64,000 bases of DNA, taken from a virus. Position numbers and translations under genes: made by a program. The notes below the pieces were generated by a model, which was not told where the DNA came from, did no database searches, and saw only the letters and a list, made by a program, of their open reading frames with translations. Shown here piece after piece: positions 1-7,831 of this stretch (its first letter is position 1; the number at the start of each line of letters is the position of its first letter). Location of the stretch: positions 1 through 64,000 of IMG/VR virus record IMGVR_UViG_3300049845_000291, one strand, 5' to 3'.

Positions 1-2
1 TC

Positions 3-500
3 GTGGTGGTTGCCGGCAAGAAAAGCAGCGAGGATAAGAAGCGCAACCCACTAACCGCTCAAGAGCGGATCTCGTACATGACAGGATCTGGGCTGGCTGA
101 TGGTATCAAGTTCATGACGGCCACGTCTGCCTTCGACGCGTTCGAGCAGGTGAACGATCAGTACGACATCGGCGCGGTGGCAGCTGGATCTGATCGCGCT
201 GACGCGTACATGAAGATGCTCAAAAGTGAGTTTGGGCTTGAACCCGTACCGATCAAGATCGGGCGCGAGACCTCGAAGGAGGCGATCGACAAGGACGCCC
301 AGATCGCTGACATCCTGAAGTACCTTGACGAGGACCTACCGATCTCGATGGTTTCAGGCTCACTTGCTCGACGAGCCGCCATGTCTGGCGACCTCAGAAA
401 GTTCTCAATCATCACCGGGCTGACGCGTAAGGAAGACCTCGCAAGGAAGCTCATGGACAAGCTACGACGCGCAATGGGAGGCACCAATGAGCCTGAGTAA
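3..500 (+). CDS. C-terminal part of a cytidylyltransferase-like protein (5' end outside window)
   Basis: The reading frame is open at the window edge, so this is the 3' part of a gene; the first codon shown (GTG) is probably internal. The visible 165 residues resemble the second half of the phage nucleotidyltransferase (cytidylyltransferase-like, HxGH) family: a VAAGSDRAD segment near residues 58-66 matches the family's 'v-GSDR-d-F' strand, and SMVSGSLARRAAMSGD near residues 115-130 matches its 'iSGT-mR-aa--gd' motif. The HxGH motif would lie upstream and cannot be checked. Such enzymes transfer a nucleotide to a small phosphorylated substrate, and the substrate here is unknown. The end overlaps the next gene by 14 bases, so it is probably translated with the baseplate operon. 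Family assignment is by motif memory only. Confidence 0.55.
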   Translation: MVVAGKKSSEDKKRNPLTAQERISYMTGSGLADGIKFMTATSAFDAFEQVNDQYDIGAVAAGSDRADAYMKMLKSEFGLEPVPIKIGRETSKEAIDKDAQIADILKYLDEDLPISMVSGSLARRAAMSGDLRKFSIITGLTRKEDLARKLMDKLRRAMGGTNEPE

Positions 501-1740
501 GTTCTTTGAAAGCTCCCTGCCAAAGGTCACGAGCAACATCCAGACAACTATCTCCAACGCCGTTGGGGATAAGGTTTCTGGCGCCATCAAGAACTTCTCG
601 TTGGCCGATGCCAAGACCATGATCAACGAGAGCTACAACAAGATCAAGGAGAGCTTCAGCCCAAACCCGTTCTCGAAGATCACGGGTGCCGCAGAGACCT
701 TTGCAAAGCAGGGCGCCGATGCGCTCGCTGGTAAGGTTGGCAAGGCTGACTTCAGCCTCGTGGCAGCTGGTGAAAAGGTCAAGCTCGGTGGCGACATCGC
801 CGCCAAGTCGAGCCCGGTGTCAGCTGGTGAAATCAACCAGGCCACCGGTGGAACTGAAACCGTCAGCAACACGTACCACATGGTCAAGCTGACCTCAACG
901 TACGAGCTTGATGAGGTCAAGGAGGTCCCGTTCGTGGTGATGCCAGAGGTCACCGAGGTTCGATCGGTTGAATACGAACCTCTCGCACCGCCACAGCTGC
1001 CTGGTGAATTTCAAAAGTACAAGGGCACTAAGAGCACGCAGTGGACCATCACGGCACAGCTCACAGCTCGCACGCGTGAAGAGGCCGCTCGGAACTTCTC
1101 GTACATGAACGCCCTGCGCGGCTGGACCATGCCGTTCTTCGGTGAGAAACAGCTGAACACGACCAATGGTCGCCTTGGCGCGCCTCCACCTGTGCTGCTG
1201 TTCTCTGGCTGGCGTGGTGTCGTTGGCCAGGTGCCCGTGGTGATCACGAACCTGAGCTGGACCTGGCCAAGAGATGTGGACTGGCTGCCAACTGGGATCT
1301 TTGACGAGCTCAACCGCCAAGAGGTGCCGTTCCCATCGGTCATGACGGTGACGATCAACATCGTTGAGTCCTTCTCTGCCGAGAACTTCAACAACTTCGA
1401 TCTGATCGAGTTCAAGGCCGGCCGAATGATCGGGGCGTTCTCATCGAGCGCACGAGAGCTCATGGGGCCACCACAGATCTCTGAACCAGTTGGGGGCTTG
1501 CAAGGCATCGCGAACGGCGTCCCAGTTCCTGGGGGCTCTGGCGGTCTGAACGCGGTGACCTCGGCAATCAGCAACGCCGAGGCTAAGGCGAACTCGCTCA
1601 GCACGTCAAGCTTTTCGCTTAGCAGCGCGACGGATGTTGCGTCCTTCAAGAGCCAGCTTGGTGAGGCTAAGACGCAGGCCACGAACTCACTCGGATCGCT
1701 GACCAGCGGTGGACTGCCAAGGCTTGGCGGAGGAGGCTAA
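487..1740 (+). CDS. Probable tail tube/baseplate junction (tail-tube cap) protein
   Basis: 417 aa, start ATG preceded by GGGAGG five bases upstream. The N-terminal ~130 residues are Ser/Ala/Lys-rich and look helical or disordered. The middle (about 135-320) is the conserved core: a strand-rich segment, 'MNALRGWTMPFFGE', then 'GAPPPVLLFSGW' and 'VPVVITNLSWTWPRDVDWLPT', followed by 'PFPSVMTVTINIVES'. This pattern is found in tail-tube-end or baseplate cap proteins (gp48/gp54 position) of contractile phages. The C-terminal 100 residues are Gly/Ser-rich. It is the first clear member of the baseplate operon and stops right where the gp53-like gene starts. Inference: it joins the tube to the hub. 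It could instead be another inner-baseplate protein. Confidence 0.5.
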   Translation: MSLSKFFESSLPKVTSNIQTTISNAVGDKVSGAIKNFSLADAKTMINESYNKIKESFSPNPFSKITGAAETFAKQGADALAGKVGKADFSLVAAGEKVKLGGDIAAKSSPVSAGEINQATGGTETVSNTYHMVKLTSTYELDEVKEVPFVVMPEVTEVRSVEYEPLAPPQLPGEFQKYKGTKSTQWTITAQLTARTREEAARNFSYMNALRGWTMPFFGEKQLNTTNGRLGAPPPVLLFSGWRGVVGQVPVVITNLSWTWPRDVDWLPTGIFDELNRQEVPFPSVMTVTINIVESFSAENFNNFDLIEFKAGRMIGAFSSSARELMGPPQISEPVGGLQGIANGVPVPGGSGGLNAVTSAISNAEAKANSLSTSSFSLSSATDVASFKSQLGEAKTQATNSLGSLTSGGLPRLGGGG

Positions 1741-2112
1741 ATGGAAAAGAGCTCAGTGCTCGTCAAGAACTCGCGGTACGTTTCAGGCGGCACCAGTGAG
1801 GTGAATGCCCGAGCGATTGAATGGTGGGAACGCACGGTCTTGACACCAGATGCCAGCGACATCATCTACGTCGTAGAACGGCGGTGGGAAGGGCGCATTG
1901 ATTTGATCGCGAACGCGCTGCTCGGAGACAGTCGACTCTGGTGGCTGATTGCACAGTACAACGCGGTGCTGGATCCAGTGAACGAGATTCGAGAAGGTCG
2001 CGTTCTGCGTGTTCCACTGAAAGACCGTGCGCAAGCCTTCTTGAATGGGCGCATTGGAGGCGTCGACAGCCTTCGTGAAGTGCCAACAAACAACATCACC
2101 CCTATCGTATGA
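1741..2112 (+). CDS. 53: Baseplate wedge subunit, gp53-like (LysM-type)
   Basis: 123 aa. ATG follows the previous stop codon directly, with GGAGGAGG as ribosome-binding site. The segment 'LIANALLGDSRLWWLIAQYN' (about 57-76) followed by 'EIREGRVLRVP' is the LysM-like core of the T4 gp53 family, in which gp53 bridges neighbouring wedges and locks the baseplate ring. T4 gp53 is about 196 aa, so this is a short version close to the bare domain. The gene overlaps the next by ATGA, giving translational coupling to the hub gene. Order 53 - hub - 5 - 25 - 6 agrees with T4-type synteny. Fairly sure of the family. Confidence 0.72.
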   Translation: MEKSSVLVKNSRYVSGGTSEVNARAIEWWERTVLTPDASDIIYVVERRWEGRIDLIANALLGDSRLWWLIAQYNAVLDPVNEIREGRVLRVPLKDRAQAFLNGRIGGVDSLREVPTNNITPIV

Positions 2113-4247
2113 AGCTCAAGAACAGGTTGGACCAGTTCAGGTCGCACTCCGTGCATTACGTGGTCATCGCGGCCAGGTCGACTGAGGATGTGCGTGCTTT
2201 CACTGATGGTTCAGCTGACGCCCAAACCAGAACCCTTCAGGCCATCGAGGCCGCTAAGCAGCTTGGTGATGAGATCGTGCTCCCTGGCAAGTCGAGCTCA
2301 AACGTCGCGTTCTTGATGCTTGACACACGCCGGTTTTCGCAGTTCACGATCGACAACTTCAGCCTGGAGACCGTGATCGATGGTTTCAGGGTCCCAGGCA
2401 GCACGTCGCCGCACGTCACTGGCACGAACATGACGTTCACGGTGACAGACAACGTTGGGATCTCGTTTGCCAATTTCTTGCAGTACTTGATGGACCAGAA
2501 GCTGCAGGTTTCGTACGACGGCATGACCTTGTTGGTGAGGTTGTTGTTCATCGGGCACCTGAGCGACGGCAGCAGTCAAGTGGTTCAGAGTGTCACGGTG
2601 CCAGCGATCTTCAACAAGATCGAGCTTGAGCTCACTGACACCAAGGGCGTGTACAACTGCACGCTTTTCCCGCTGATTGGGATGAGCTCAACGCGAAACA
2701 TGAATGCCCGATGGACCAGCATTGGAAACGCGGTCACGTACTTCACTGGCAAGGGCGCCAACACCCTTGGGGCCATGGTCGCATCATTCGAGAAAAGCCT
2801 GAACAAGGAATCACTGAAGCGGTACGCGCAGTTGAACGCGCAGACACAGCAGCCCGGCAAGGGTGCCAAACAGGGTACTCGATACGGCCGCCCAGTGCAA
2901 TACATGATCACCATCCCAAAGACCTGGGAAACGTATCGATTCTCTGGCCCCGCACAGGGCTCGGCCGTTGAGATCAACTTTGCGGAGCTGCTCAAGGAAG
3001 AAGAGGCCCGCCGGCAGAACCAAGCGAACCAGAGCCAGCAGAAGAACGCGCCAAACGCTTCAGCCCCTGCCAGAGACACTTATCTTTCAGTCGATCCCGA
3101 TTGGACCATCACTGATGTGTTAGACAAGATGTTCGCGCAGACTGGAGAGGTATCAAAGCTTGCGAACTTCTCAACGGTCTCAGCCAACACGCCTTCCATC
3201 AAGTTCTACAAGCAGCTGGTCAGTGTGACCAGCGACAACGAGGCCTTCACGGTGCACGTTGACGTGGTGGAGTTCGAGATTCCGAACGTTGAGCTGGCAA
3301 CGAAAACCACGACGGTGTCGCAGCAAGATGAGTTCATGTACCAGGTTGTGCAGGAACCAGGACGGGCGCCACGCAAGGAGCCTCGGAACTTCATCGAGCT
3401 GGATTACATCTTCTCCGGCAAGAACATGGACGTGCTGTCGCTTGACCTGAAGATCGAGAACCTGAACATCATGCTGATGCAGGGCGTCAAGATCGGATCT
3501 GGTGAGCTTGAAGACGCCACCATCCGTGGGCAAGATCAGCCGAACGGTGAAGGAGTTGGCGCGGACCGTCGCACCGTTCAGGGCATGCGTCAAAAGGATC
3601 CGTTGCTGATGCCTCAGATGACGGCACTGCAACGAAACAACTTCTCAGACATTGGGACGCGTGCAAGGGACGAGTCGAACTTGACACCACAGGAGGTGAA
3701 CCAGCAGTACGTTCGGAACCTGTCGGCGTTCTACAACGCCGGACCTGTGACGGCCAAGCTCGTGCTGCGTGGCAACCCTGACATCATGGCTGGTGTCACG
3801 CTGCAGGACATCCAGCAGCACGTGACCGCGGTTACGGTCACGGCCGCTACAGGTGAGATTAGCAGCACAAACACCTCCGTCAAGGCCAAGTACCGTGCTG
3901 ATCTTGAGAAGAGCTTGCTTGGTCCTGGCATCACTCGCGCAAGCTCTGGCGCCTTCAGGGTCTCAAACCCGCTAAGTGGCCCGAGCCCCATGACCAGCCC
4001 AGTGTTTGTCAAGGTCAATGTGTTCGGCCCGAACGTGAACTTCGTCACGAACGCCCCGATCGCAGGACAGGACTTTGCACAGCAGCTGTTCTACCAGAAC
4101 TTCTACTTCTTGCAGAAGCTGACCAGCAAGATCGAAGGCTCGAAGTTCACGCAGGAACTTGATCTGTTGTCGTACAGCGTGTATGGGTACACAGGTTGGA
4201 CAGCCCAGGGCCCACAAGCCAACGTTCGTCCACAGGAGGCAAAATGA
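2109..4247 (+). CDS. Baseplate hub structural protein
   Basis: 712 aa, coupled to the gp53-like gene by an ATGA overlap. Features seen: strand-rich N-terminal third; a Gln/Asn/Ala/Lys-rich linker near residues 300-325; a central 'NFIELDYIFSGKNMDVLSLDLKIEN' region near 420-445 (given here as its key pattern: aromatic-rich strand, FSGKN, alternating hydrophobics), which is typical of hub proteins of distant T4-like phages; and a C-terminal 'GSKFTQELDLLSY' strand typical of hub domains that end a repeated strand-loop-strand fold. Placed between gp53 and the gp5-like spike, it probably fills the gp27 role, seating the spike on the tail tube. The N-terminal 'MKLKNRLDQF' is not taken as a packaging signal because the protein is a baseplate component. 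Confidence 0.6.
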   Translation: MKLKNRLDQFRSHSVHYVVIAARSTEDVRAFTDGSADAQTRTLQAIEAAKQLGDEIVLPGKSSSNVAFLMLDTRRFSQFTIDNFSLETVIDGFRVPGSTSPHVTGTNMTFTVTDNVGISFANFLQYLMDQKLQVSYDGMTLLVRLLFIGHLSDGSSQVVQSVTVPAIFNKIELELTDTKGVYNCTLFPLIGMSSTRNMNARWTSIGNAVTYFTGKGANTLGAMVASFEKSLNKESLKRYAQLNAQTQQPGKGAKQGTRYGRPVQYMITIPKTWETYRFSGPAQGSAVEINFAELLKEEEARRQNQANQSQQKNAPNASAPARDTYLSVDPDWTITDVLDKMFAQTGEVSKLANFSTVSANTPSIKFYKQLVSVTSDNEAFTVHVDVVEFEIPNVELATKTTTVSQQDEFMYQVVQEPGRAPRKEPRNFIELDYIFSGKNMDVLSLDLKIENLNIMLMQGVKIGSGELEDATIRGQDQPNGEGVGADRRTVQGMRQKDPLLMPQMTALQRNNFSDIGTRARDESNLTPQEVNQQYVRNLSAFYNAGPVTAKLVLRGNPDIMAGVTLQDIQQHVTAVTVTAATGEISSTNTSVKAKYRADLEKSLLGPGITRASSGAFRVSNPLSGPSPMTSPVFVKVNVFGPNVNFVTNAPIAGQDFAQQLFYQNFYFLQKLTSKIEGSKFTQELDLLSYSVYGYTGWTAQGPQANVRPQEAK

Positions 4248-5353
4248 GCTTGATGGAAGGCATTGTTGTTGACAACAACGACCCTCAACAAGCTGGTCGC
4301 GTCAAGATCTGGGTACCATCACTTGATGGTGACCTGTACGACATCGAGCTGCTGCAGTGGTCGGTCTGTGTCACGCCATTTGCTGGGCAAACAAGGGACT
4401 ACCCAGCTGGACCAAATGGAGCTAAGACCTCCGGACTCATGTCATACGGTTTTTGGGCGGTGCCAAAGATTGGCTCACTGGTGATCGTTGGATTCTTGCA
4501 CGGCGATCCAAACCGCAGGATGTACCTTGGGTCGTACTTTCGTGATCAAGGCAATCGGTCGCTTGGAACCGGGCGCATGCGCAAGGACCTGGCGCCGACC
4601 CCGTTGTCTGACACCTTTGAGCCAGTTGAACCAGCCAGCACAAACCTCAAGGAACAGTTCAAAGGCAACCTAGAGGCCAGTGAAGCGCAGACACGTGGTG
4701 TGTACGAGCGCATGGTGGCTCAGGACAAAACCGACAAGGATGGCACAGAGGGGTATCAGCAGAGCCTGAGCACACCAACTGATGAACAAGGCAATCCGGT
4801 ACTCGACCCCCAAACGTACCTGTTGTCGACTCCTGGCCGACACACGCTGATCTTCCAGGACAACCCAACAACCGGCCGCATCAGGTTGAAGACCGCGGCC
4901 GGTCATCAGATCATCCTTGACGACGCAAATGAACGCATCTACGTCAGCACGGCCAAGGGCAAGACCTGGCTTGAACTGGATCAAGACGGGCGTGTGCACC
5001 TGTTTGGAACCGACAGCATCAGCATCACAACTGGCGCGGACTTCAACATCACAGCCGTTGGGAACCTGAATTTCGATGTTGGCGGCGACGTGAACATCCA
5101 AGCTGGCGGCGCGATGCGTCTTGCAGGATGCAAGCTTACCAGCTTGTCAGGTGATGGGCTGAACCTTGAATCCGGCGCGAACTTGAATCTTAAGGCCGCA
5201 GCCCAGATCCTACAGACAGGCAGCCAGATTCACCTAAACGGTCCTGGCGCCGCGGCTGCCGAGTGCCCCGTGAAGCCCAGCACCGTTCCTGAACATGAAC
5301 CATGGACTCGTGCCGCCACCAAGGGCAGCCGTGGTCCGAACTGGAAGGCGTAA
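4244..5353 (+). CDS. 5: Baseplate central spike, gp5-like (OB fold plus beta-helix, no lysozyme domain)
   Basis: 369 aa from the ATG at 4244, which has AGGAGG just upstream and an ATGA overlap with the hub gene; a longer upstream frame exists but lacks a site. Residues ~1-125 ('GIVVDNNDPQQAGRVKIWVPS' start, then 'GFWAVPKIGSLVIVGFLHGDPNRRMYLGS') are the gp5/VgrG OB domain that contacts the hub. After a linker (~130-200), residues 205-345 alternate short strands ('ITTGADFNITAVGNLNFDVG' type) and form the triple beta-helix needle. T4 gp5 has a lysozyme domain between these parts; none is visible here, and cell-wall activity is supplied by other genes in the window (36182-37813). A PAAR gene at 38363 probably caps this needle. 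Confidence 0.8.
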   Translation: MSLMEGIVVDNNDPQQAGRVKIWVPSLDGDLYDIELLQWSVCVTPFAGQTRDYPAGPNGAKTSGLMSYGFWAVPKIGSLVIVGFLHGDPNRRMYLGSYFRDQGNRSLGTGRMRKDLAPTPLSDTFEPVEPASTNLKEQFKGNLEASEAQTRGVYERMVAQDKTDKDGTEGYQQSLSTPTDEQGNPVLDPQTYLLSTPGRHTLIFQDNPTTGRIRLKTAAGHQIILDDANERIYVSTAKGKTWLELDQDGRVHLFGTDSISITTGADFNITAVGNLNFDVGGDVNIQAGGAMRLAGCKLTSLSGDGLNLESGANLNLKAAAQILQTGSQIHLNGPGAAAAECPVKPSTVPEHEPWTRAATKGSRGPNWKA

Positions 5354-5355
5354 CC

Positions 5356-5736
5356 ATGGCAACAAGACTTCCAACCTACCGTGGCTTCAGCACCGCGAAC
5401 TTCCTTCGTACTGGATCGTTCTTGAACACGAACGTGGACACGGTCAAGCAGGACCTGCTGAACCACATCTACACCGTGCCAGGAGAACGCGTTCATATGC
5501 CAGACTTCGGCACACGCATTCCACTTCTGGCGTTTGAGCCGATGGACGAGACCACGGTGACGATCATTCGGGAGGACCTGCAGAAGGTCTTCGCGTACGA
5601 TCCACGTGTGCAGCTCATTGACATGGCGATCACCCCTATTCCTGACAACAACTTCATCGCGGTCTTTGTTGACCTGCTGTACGTGGAGTTCAACATCAAG
5701 GAAACACTGAAGCTCGAGTTCGGAGTTGGTTCGTGA
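5356..5736 (+). CDS. 25: Baseplate wedge subunit, gp25-like
   Basis: 126 aa from ATG 5356 (GGAAGG upstream); two bases separate it from the gp5-like stop. The compact gp25/gpW-type wedge fold is indicated by 'VKQDLLNHIYTVPGERVHMPDFGTRIP' (pattern: helix, then PGER, then PDFGT) near residues 32-55, and by 'VTIIREDLQKVFAYDPRV' further on. In T4, gp25 joins gp6 and gp53 in the inner wedge, and the length matches the family (about 130 aa). The stop overlaps the next start (GTGA). High confidence. Confidence 0.88.
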   Translation: MATRLPTYRGFSTANFLRTGSFLNTNVDTVKQDLLNHIYTVPGERVHMPDFGTRIPLLAFEPMDETTVTIIREDLQKVFAYDPRVQLIDMAITPIPDNNFIAVFVDLLYVEFNIKETLKLEFGVGS

Positions 5737-6155
5737 AGCTGAGAGAACTGCTTATGGAAGAGAAAATCCTCAAGACGCCGGACGGCGAGCTATGGTACGG
5801 CTGGCGCAAGGACCTGGAGGAAGAAGAGGAAGAGGGGTACATCCCTGACGGGTACAGCAAGCGTGTGCTCGAGCTGAGTCTCCTCAAGGTCAAGAAACCT
5901 GGGCAGGGCTTTGGTGATGAGCTCATGAAGGCATTCCTTGACACGCCGGAAGCCAAGAAAGCTGAGCTGATCTTTCTTGACCCAAACCCAGGCATTGGGG
6001 TGAACTTCAAGAGCAAGCAGAGTGAGGAAGAACAGGTCGCTCGGCTGGTCAAGTTCTACCAACGGTACGGTTTTCGTCACAATCCTAGGTCGGCCACAAA
6101 GCGCATGTGGTTGGTCAGAAAGGGTTCAATCCCGGATCACGAGCTCCCAACGTGA
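5733..6155 (+). CDS. GNAT-type acetyltransferase in the baseplate operon, possible packaged protein
   Basis: 140 aa, GTG start in a GTGA overlap with gene 25. Residues ~55-70 'KKPGQGFGDELMKAFLD' fit the GNAT acetyl-CoA loop (Q/R-x-x-G-x-G/A) followed by its helix, and 'LVKFYQRYGFRHNP' (~107-120) is the GNAT motif B end (FY---GF). A run of glutamates sits at residues 29-34. The substrate is unknown. The N-terminus MKLRELLMEE resembles the short targeting peptides of T4 internal head proteins, and six other genes in the window start alike. It is the last gene before the antisense endonuclease gene, whose end overlaps it by 19 bases. Confidence 0.65.
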   Translation: MKLRELLMEEKILKTPDGELWYGWRKDLEEEEEEGYIPDGYSKRVLELSLLKVKKPGQGFGDELMKAFLDTPEAKKAELIFLDPNPGIGVNFKSKQSEEEQVARLVKFYQRYGFRHNPRSATKRMWLVRKGSIPDHELPT

Positions 6156-7831
6156 TCAAGTAAGAAGGCGTAGTGTCCAGCGCCAAAGATCCGAAACCAC
6201 CCGTTCGCTTCCATGTTCTGAACCTCTGTAAGCTCAGGATCGAATTTCTCCAAAAGATTAGGCAACTTGTGTTTTTGGCAGGCAAGGCGATTGACACGCT
6301 TCATCTCTTTTGGGTGCACGTAAAAGTAGTCTACTGGTGTGAGATGTGTTTCAACAAATCCATTGGTGCTGTACACATTACCAATTCCAAGTCGGGCGTC
6401 TGCATATGTGATGATAGAGCCAACTGGCCTTCTCTTGAGAAGCTTGCTGAAGGCGCCCACAACGGCCATATCTCGCCGTGAGCAGAACCTGATAAGTTCC
6501 CAATCAGCGTGTTTAGAAAATCGCGGGCGCCCAAAGGTCATCAGTGCCAGTAATTTGTCTCCGTCATACAGACCGATTCGGATTGAAGCGCGGTCCGGGC
6601 CTTGGAGATGGTTCGCCAACAGAAATGATGATGCCTCTTTAGGAGGCACGTCCCCGACAGTAAGTTTTCTGGCGTAAACGCGTTGGCACAGTCCAAGATT
6701 TGATCTAATGATACTATGCACCAGTTCATGGTTCTGCACGTACTCATCCTCAAAAATCTGGATGAGCTTTATCCCAGCCTCCCGAGCCGCTAGATGCTTC
6801 TTTTGGTGGTACTGATTGTCTCCCAATCTCTTGGTGCTGTGCCAATAGATTCCATGGAACTCTACTGCCAGCCGGTGTTCTGGGAAATAGAAGTCTAGCT
6901 CATACCCCTGCAGCACTTTTCTGTTCCGCGTTTCGTACTTCACGCCAAGACCGTCAAGAAACGCTGAGATTTGAAGCTCAGGCCGAGACTGGCGGGCAGG
7001 TCTGCATTTCCTACAACCAAGCCAAATGCTAGATAGGGTTGTCGAGAAAACCCTATCATGCTCCACACAGCGCCACTTTAGAACGTCAGCCTTTTGCGCA
7101 TCAAGTGCCGCATCACAGGCTTCAAATCCTGATTGCTTGGCCCTCTTCAGCAGGAGCTTTCTGGTGGTGATCGCTCTTCGTTGCTGAACTCCTGGAATCT
7201 TTGATGGGTGATCAACCCCATATTTTGTTAGCAGATGCTTTTGCCGAACTTTGGAGCTCAACGGGTGTTCCCCAAACCTCTCCAAGACAGTATTCCTGAC
7301 TTTCGTTTTGACAGCTTCAACTTGGCTTACGTTAACAACACCGTACCGAGAAGCCACAGTGTTTTTGACACGGTCTTTGATCTCGCTAGATTTTCCCTTG
7401 CACCTCAGAGAGCACCAGCCGGCCTTATAGCCGATAGCGAACGACAAAAAGGTTTTCAGGGCGGCACCGCACTCTTTGCACCTCTCAGGATAATCATACA
7501 GGTCGTGGTAGTACCAGTACAGCAGTTCATCGTTTGGAAGTGCTGGCCTGCTCTCCTGCATCACCTGAAGCCACTTCGGGCTCATGAACGTCCAGCTCGT
7601 GATCTGATCGTCTCGCACAAGCAGCGCCATGATCTGCTCTTTCGAAGGCGATTCGAAAAACAGCCTGTCACTCTTACGGTACTGACCTCTAGATGAGGTT
7701 AAAACACCTAGGGCTCTGAGCTTGCGGATGGTGTTCAACTTCAGCCCAGACAAGCTCACGAGTTCTGACAGCCCACCCTCCAGTGGATCATCTTGCTGAC
7801 TAAATACCTGAACTTCAGGTCTCGGGTTCAT
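6137..7831 (-). CDS. Homing endonuclease, Vsr-like EDxHD type, inserted antisense between genes 25 and 6
   Basis: 564 aa if started at ATG 7831, whose CAT abuts the ATG of gene 6 (CATATG); an upstream in-frame ATG (7894) lies well inside gene 6. Order: helix-turn-helix-like N-terminus; a zinc-knuckle pair (CKEC...CSLRC, about 115-140); two repeats of a 'sRYGV-n-sq---k-k' DNA-binding type; a second Cys pair (CRKC); a nuclease core with 'RPELQISAFLDGLG', 'LDFYFPEHRLAVEFHG', 'YWHS' and 'LIQIFEDEY' (roughly 280-370), matching the very-short-patch-repair-like EDxHD homing endonucleases such as I-Bth0305I; and a C-terminal 'YADARLGIGNVY' domain. The DNA is visibly more AT-rich than both flanks, a sign of transfer. 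It is convergent with the GNAT gene. Confidence 0.8.
   Translation of the reverse strand: MNPRPEVQVFSQQDDPLEGGLSELVSLSGLKLNTIRKLRALGVLTSSRGQYRKSDRLFFESPSKEQIMALLVRDDQITSWTFMSPKWLQVMQESRPALPNDELLYWYYHDLYDYPERCKECGAALKTFLSFAIGYKAGWCSLRCKGKSSEIKDRVKNTVASRYGVVNVSQVEAVKTKVRNTVLERFGEHPLSSKVRQKHLLTKYGVDHPSKIPGVQQRRAITTRKLLLKRAKQSGFEACDAALDAQKADVLKWRCVEHDRVFSTTLSSIWLGCRKCRPARQSRPELQISAFLDGLGVKYETRNRKVLQGYELDFYFPEHRLAVEFHGIYWHSTKRLGDNQYHQKKHLAAREAGIKLIQIFEDEYVQNHELVHSIIRSNLGLCQRVYARKLTVGDVPPKEASSFLLANHLQGPDRASIRIGLYDGDKLLALMTFGRPRFSKHADWELIRFCSRRDMAVVGAFSKLLKRRPVGSIITYADARLGIGNVYSTNGFVETHLTPVDYFYVHPKEMKRVNRLACQKHKLPNLLEKFDPELTEVQNMEANGWFRIFGAGHYAFLLDHVGSS
7801..7806 (+). promoter_or_regulatory. Late promoter TAAATA for gene 6
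   Basis: GAC-TAAATA-CCTG, 25 nt before ATG 7832. It lies inside the 5' part of the antisense endonuclease gene. It matches the T4 late box (TATAAATA) in its core and the other boxes in this window. Confidence 0.65.

Noticed and set aside
1011-1682. - strand frame of 223 aa opposite the tail-tube cap gene
   Set aside because: Mirror of a gene with ribosome-binding site and tail-protein motifs; no - strand transcription unit nearby.
7793-7831. Earlier ATG for gene 6 giving 13 more residues
   Set aside because: It lies upstream of the TAAATA box at 7801, so the late transcript would not contain it.
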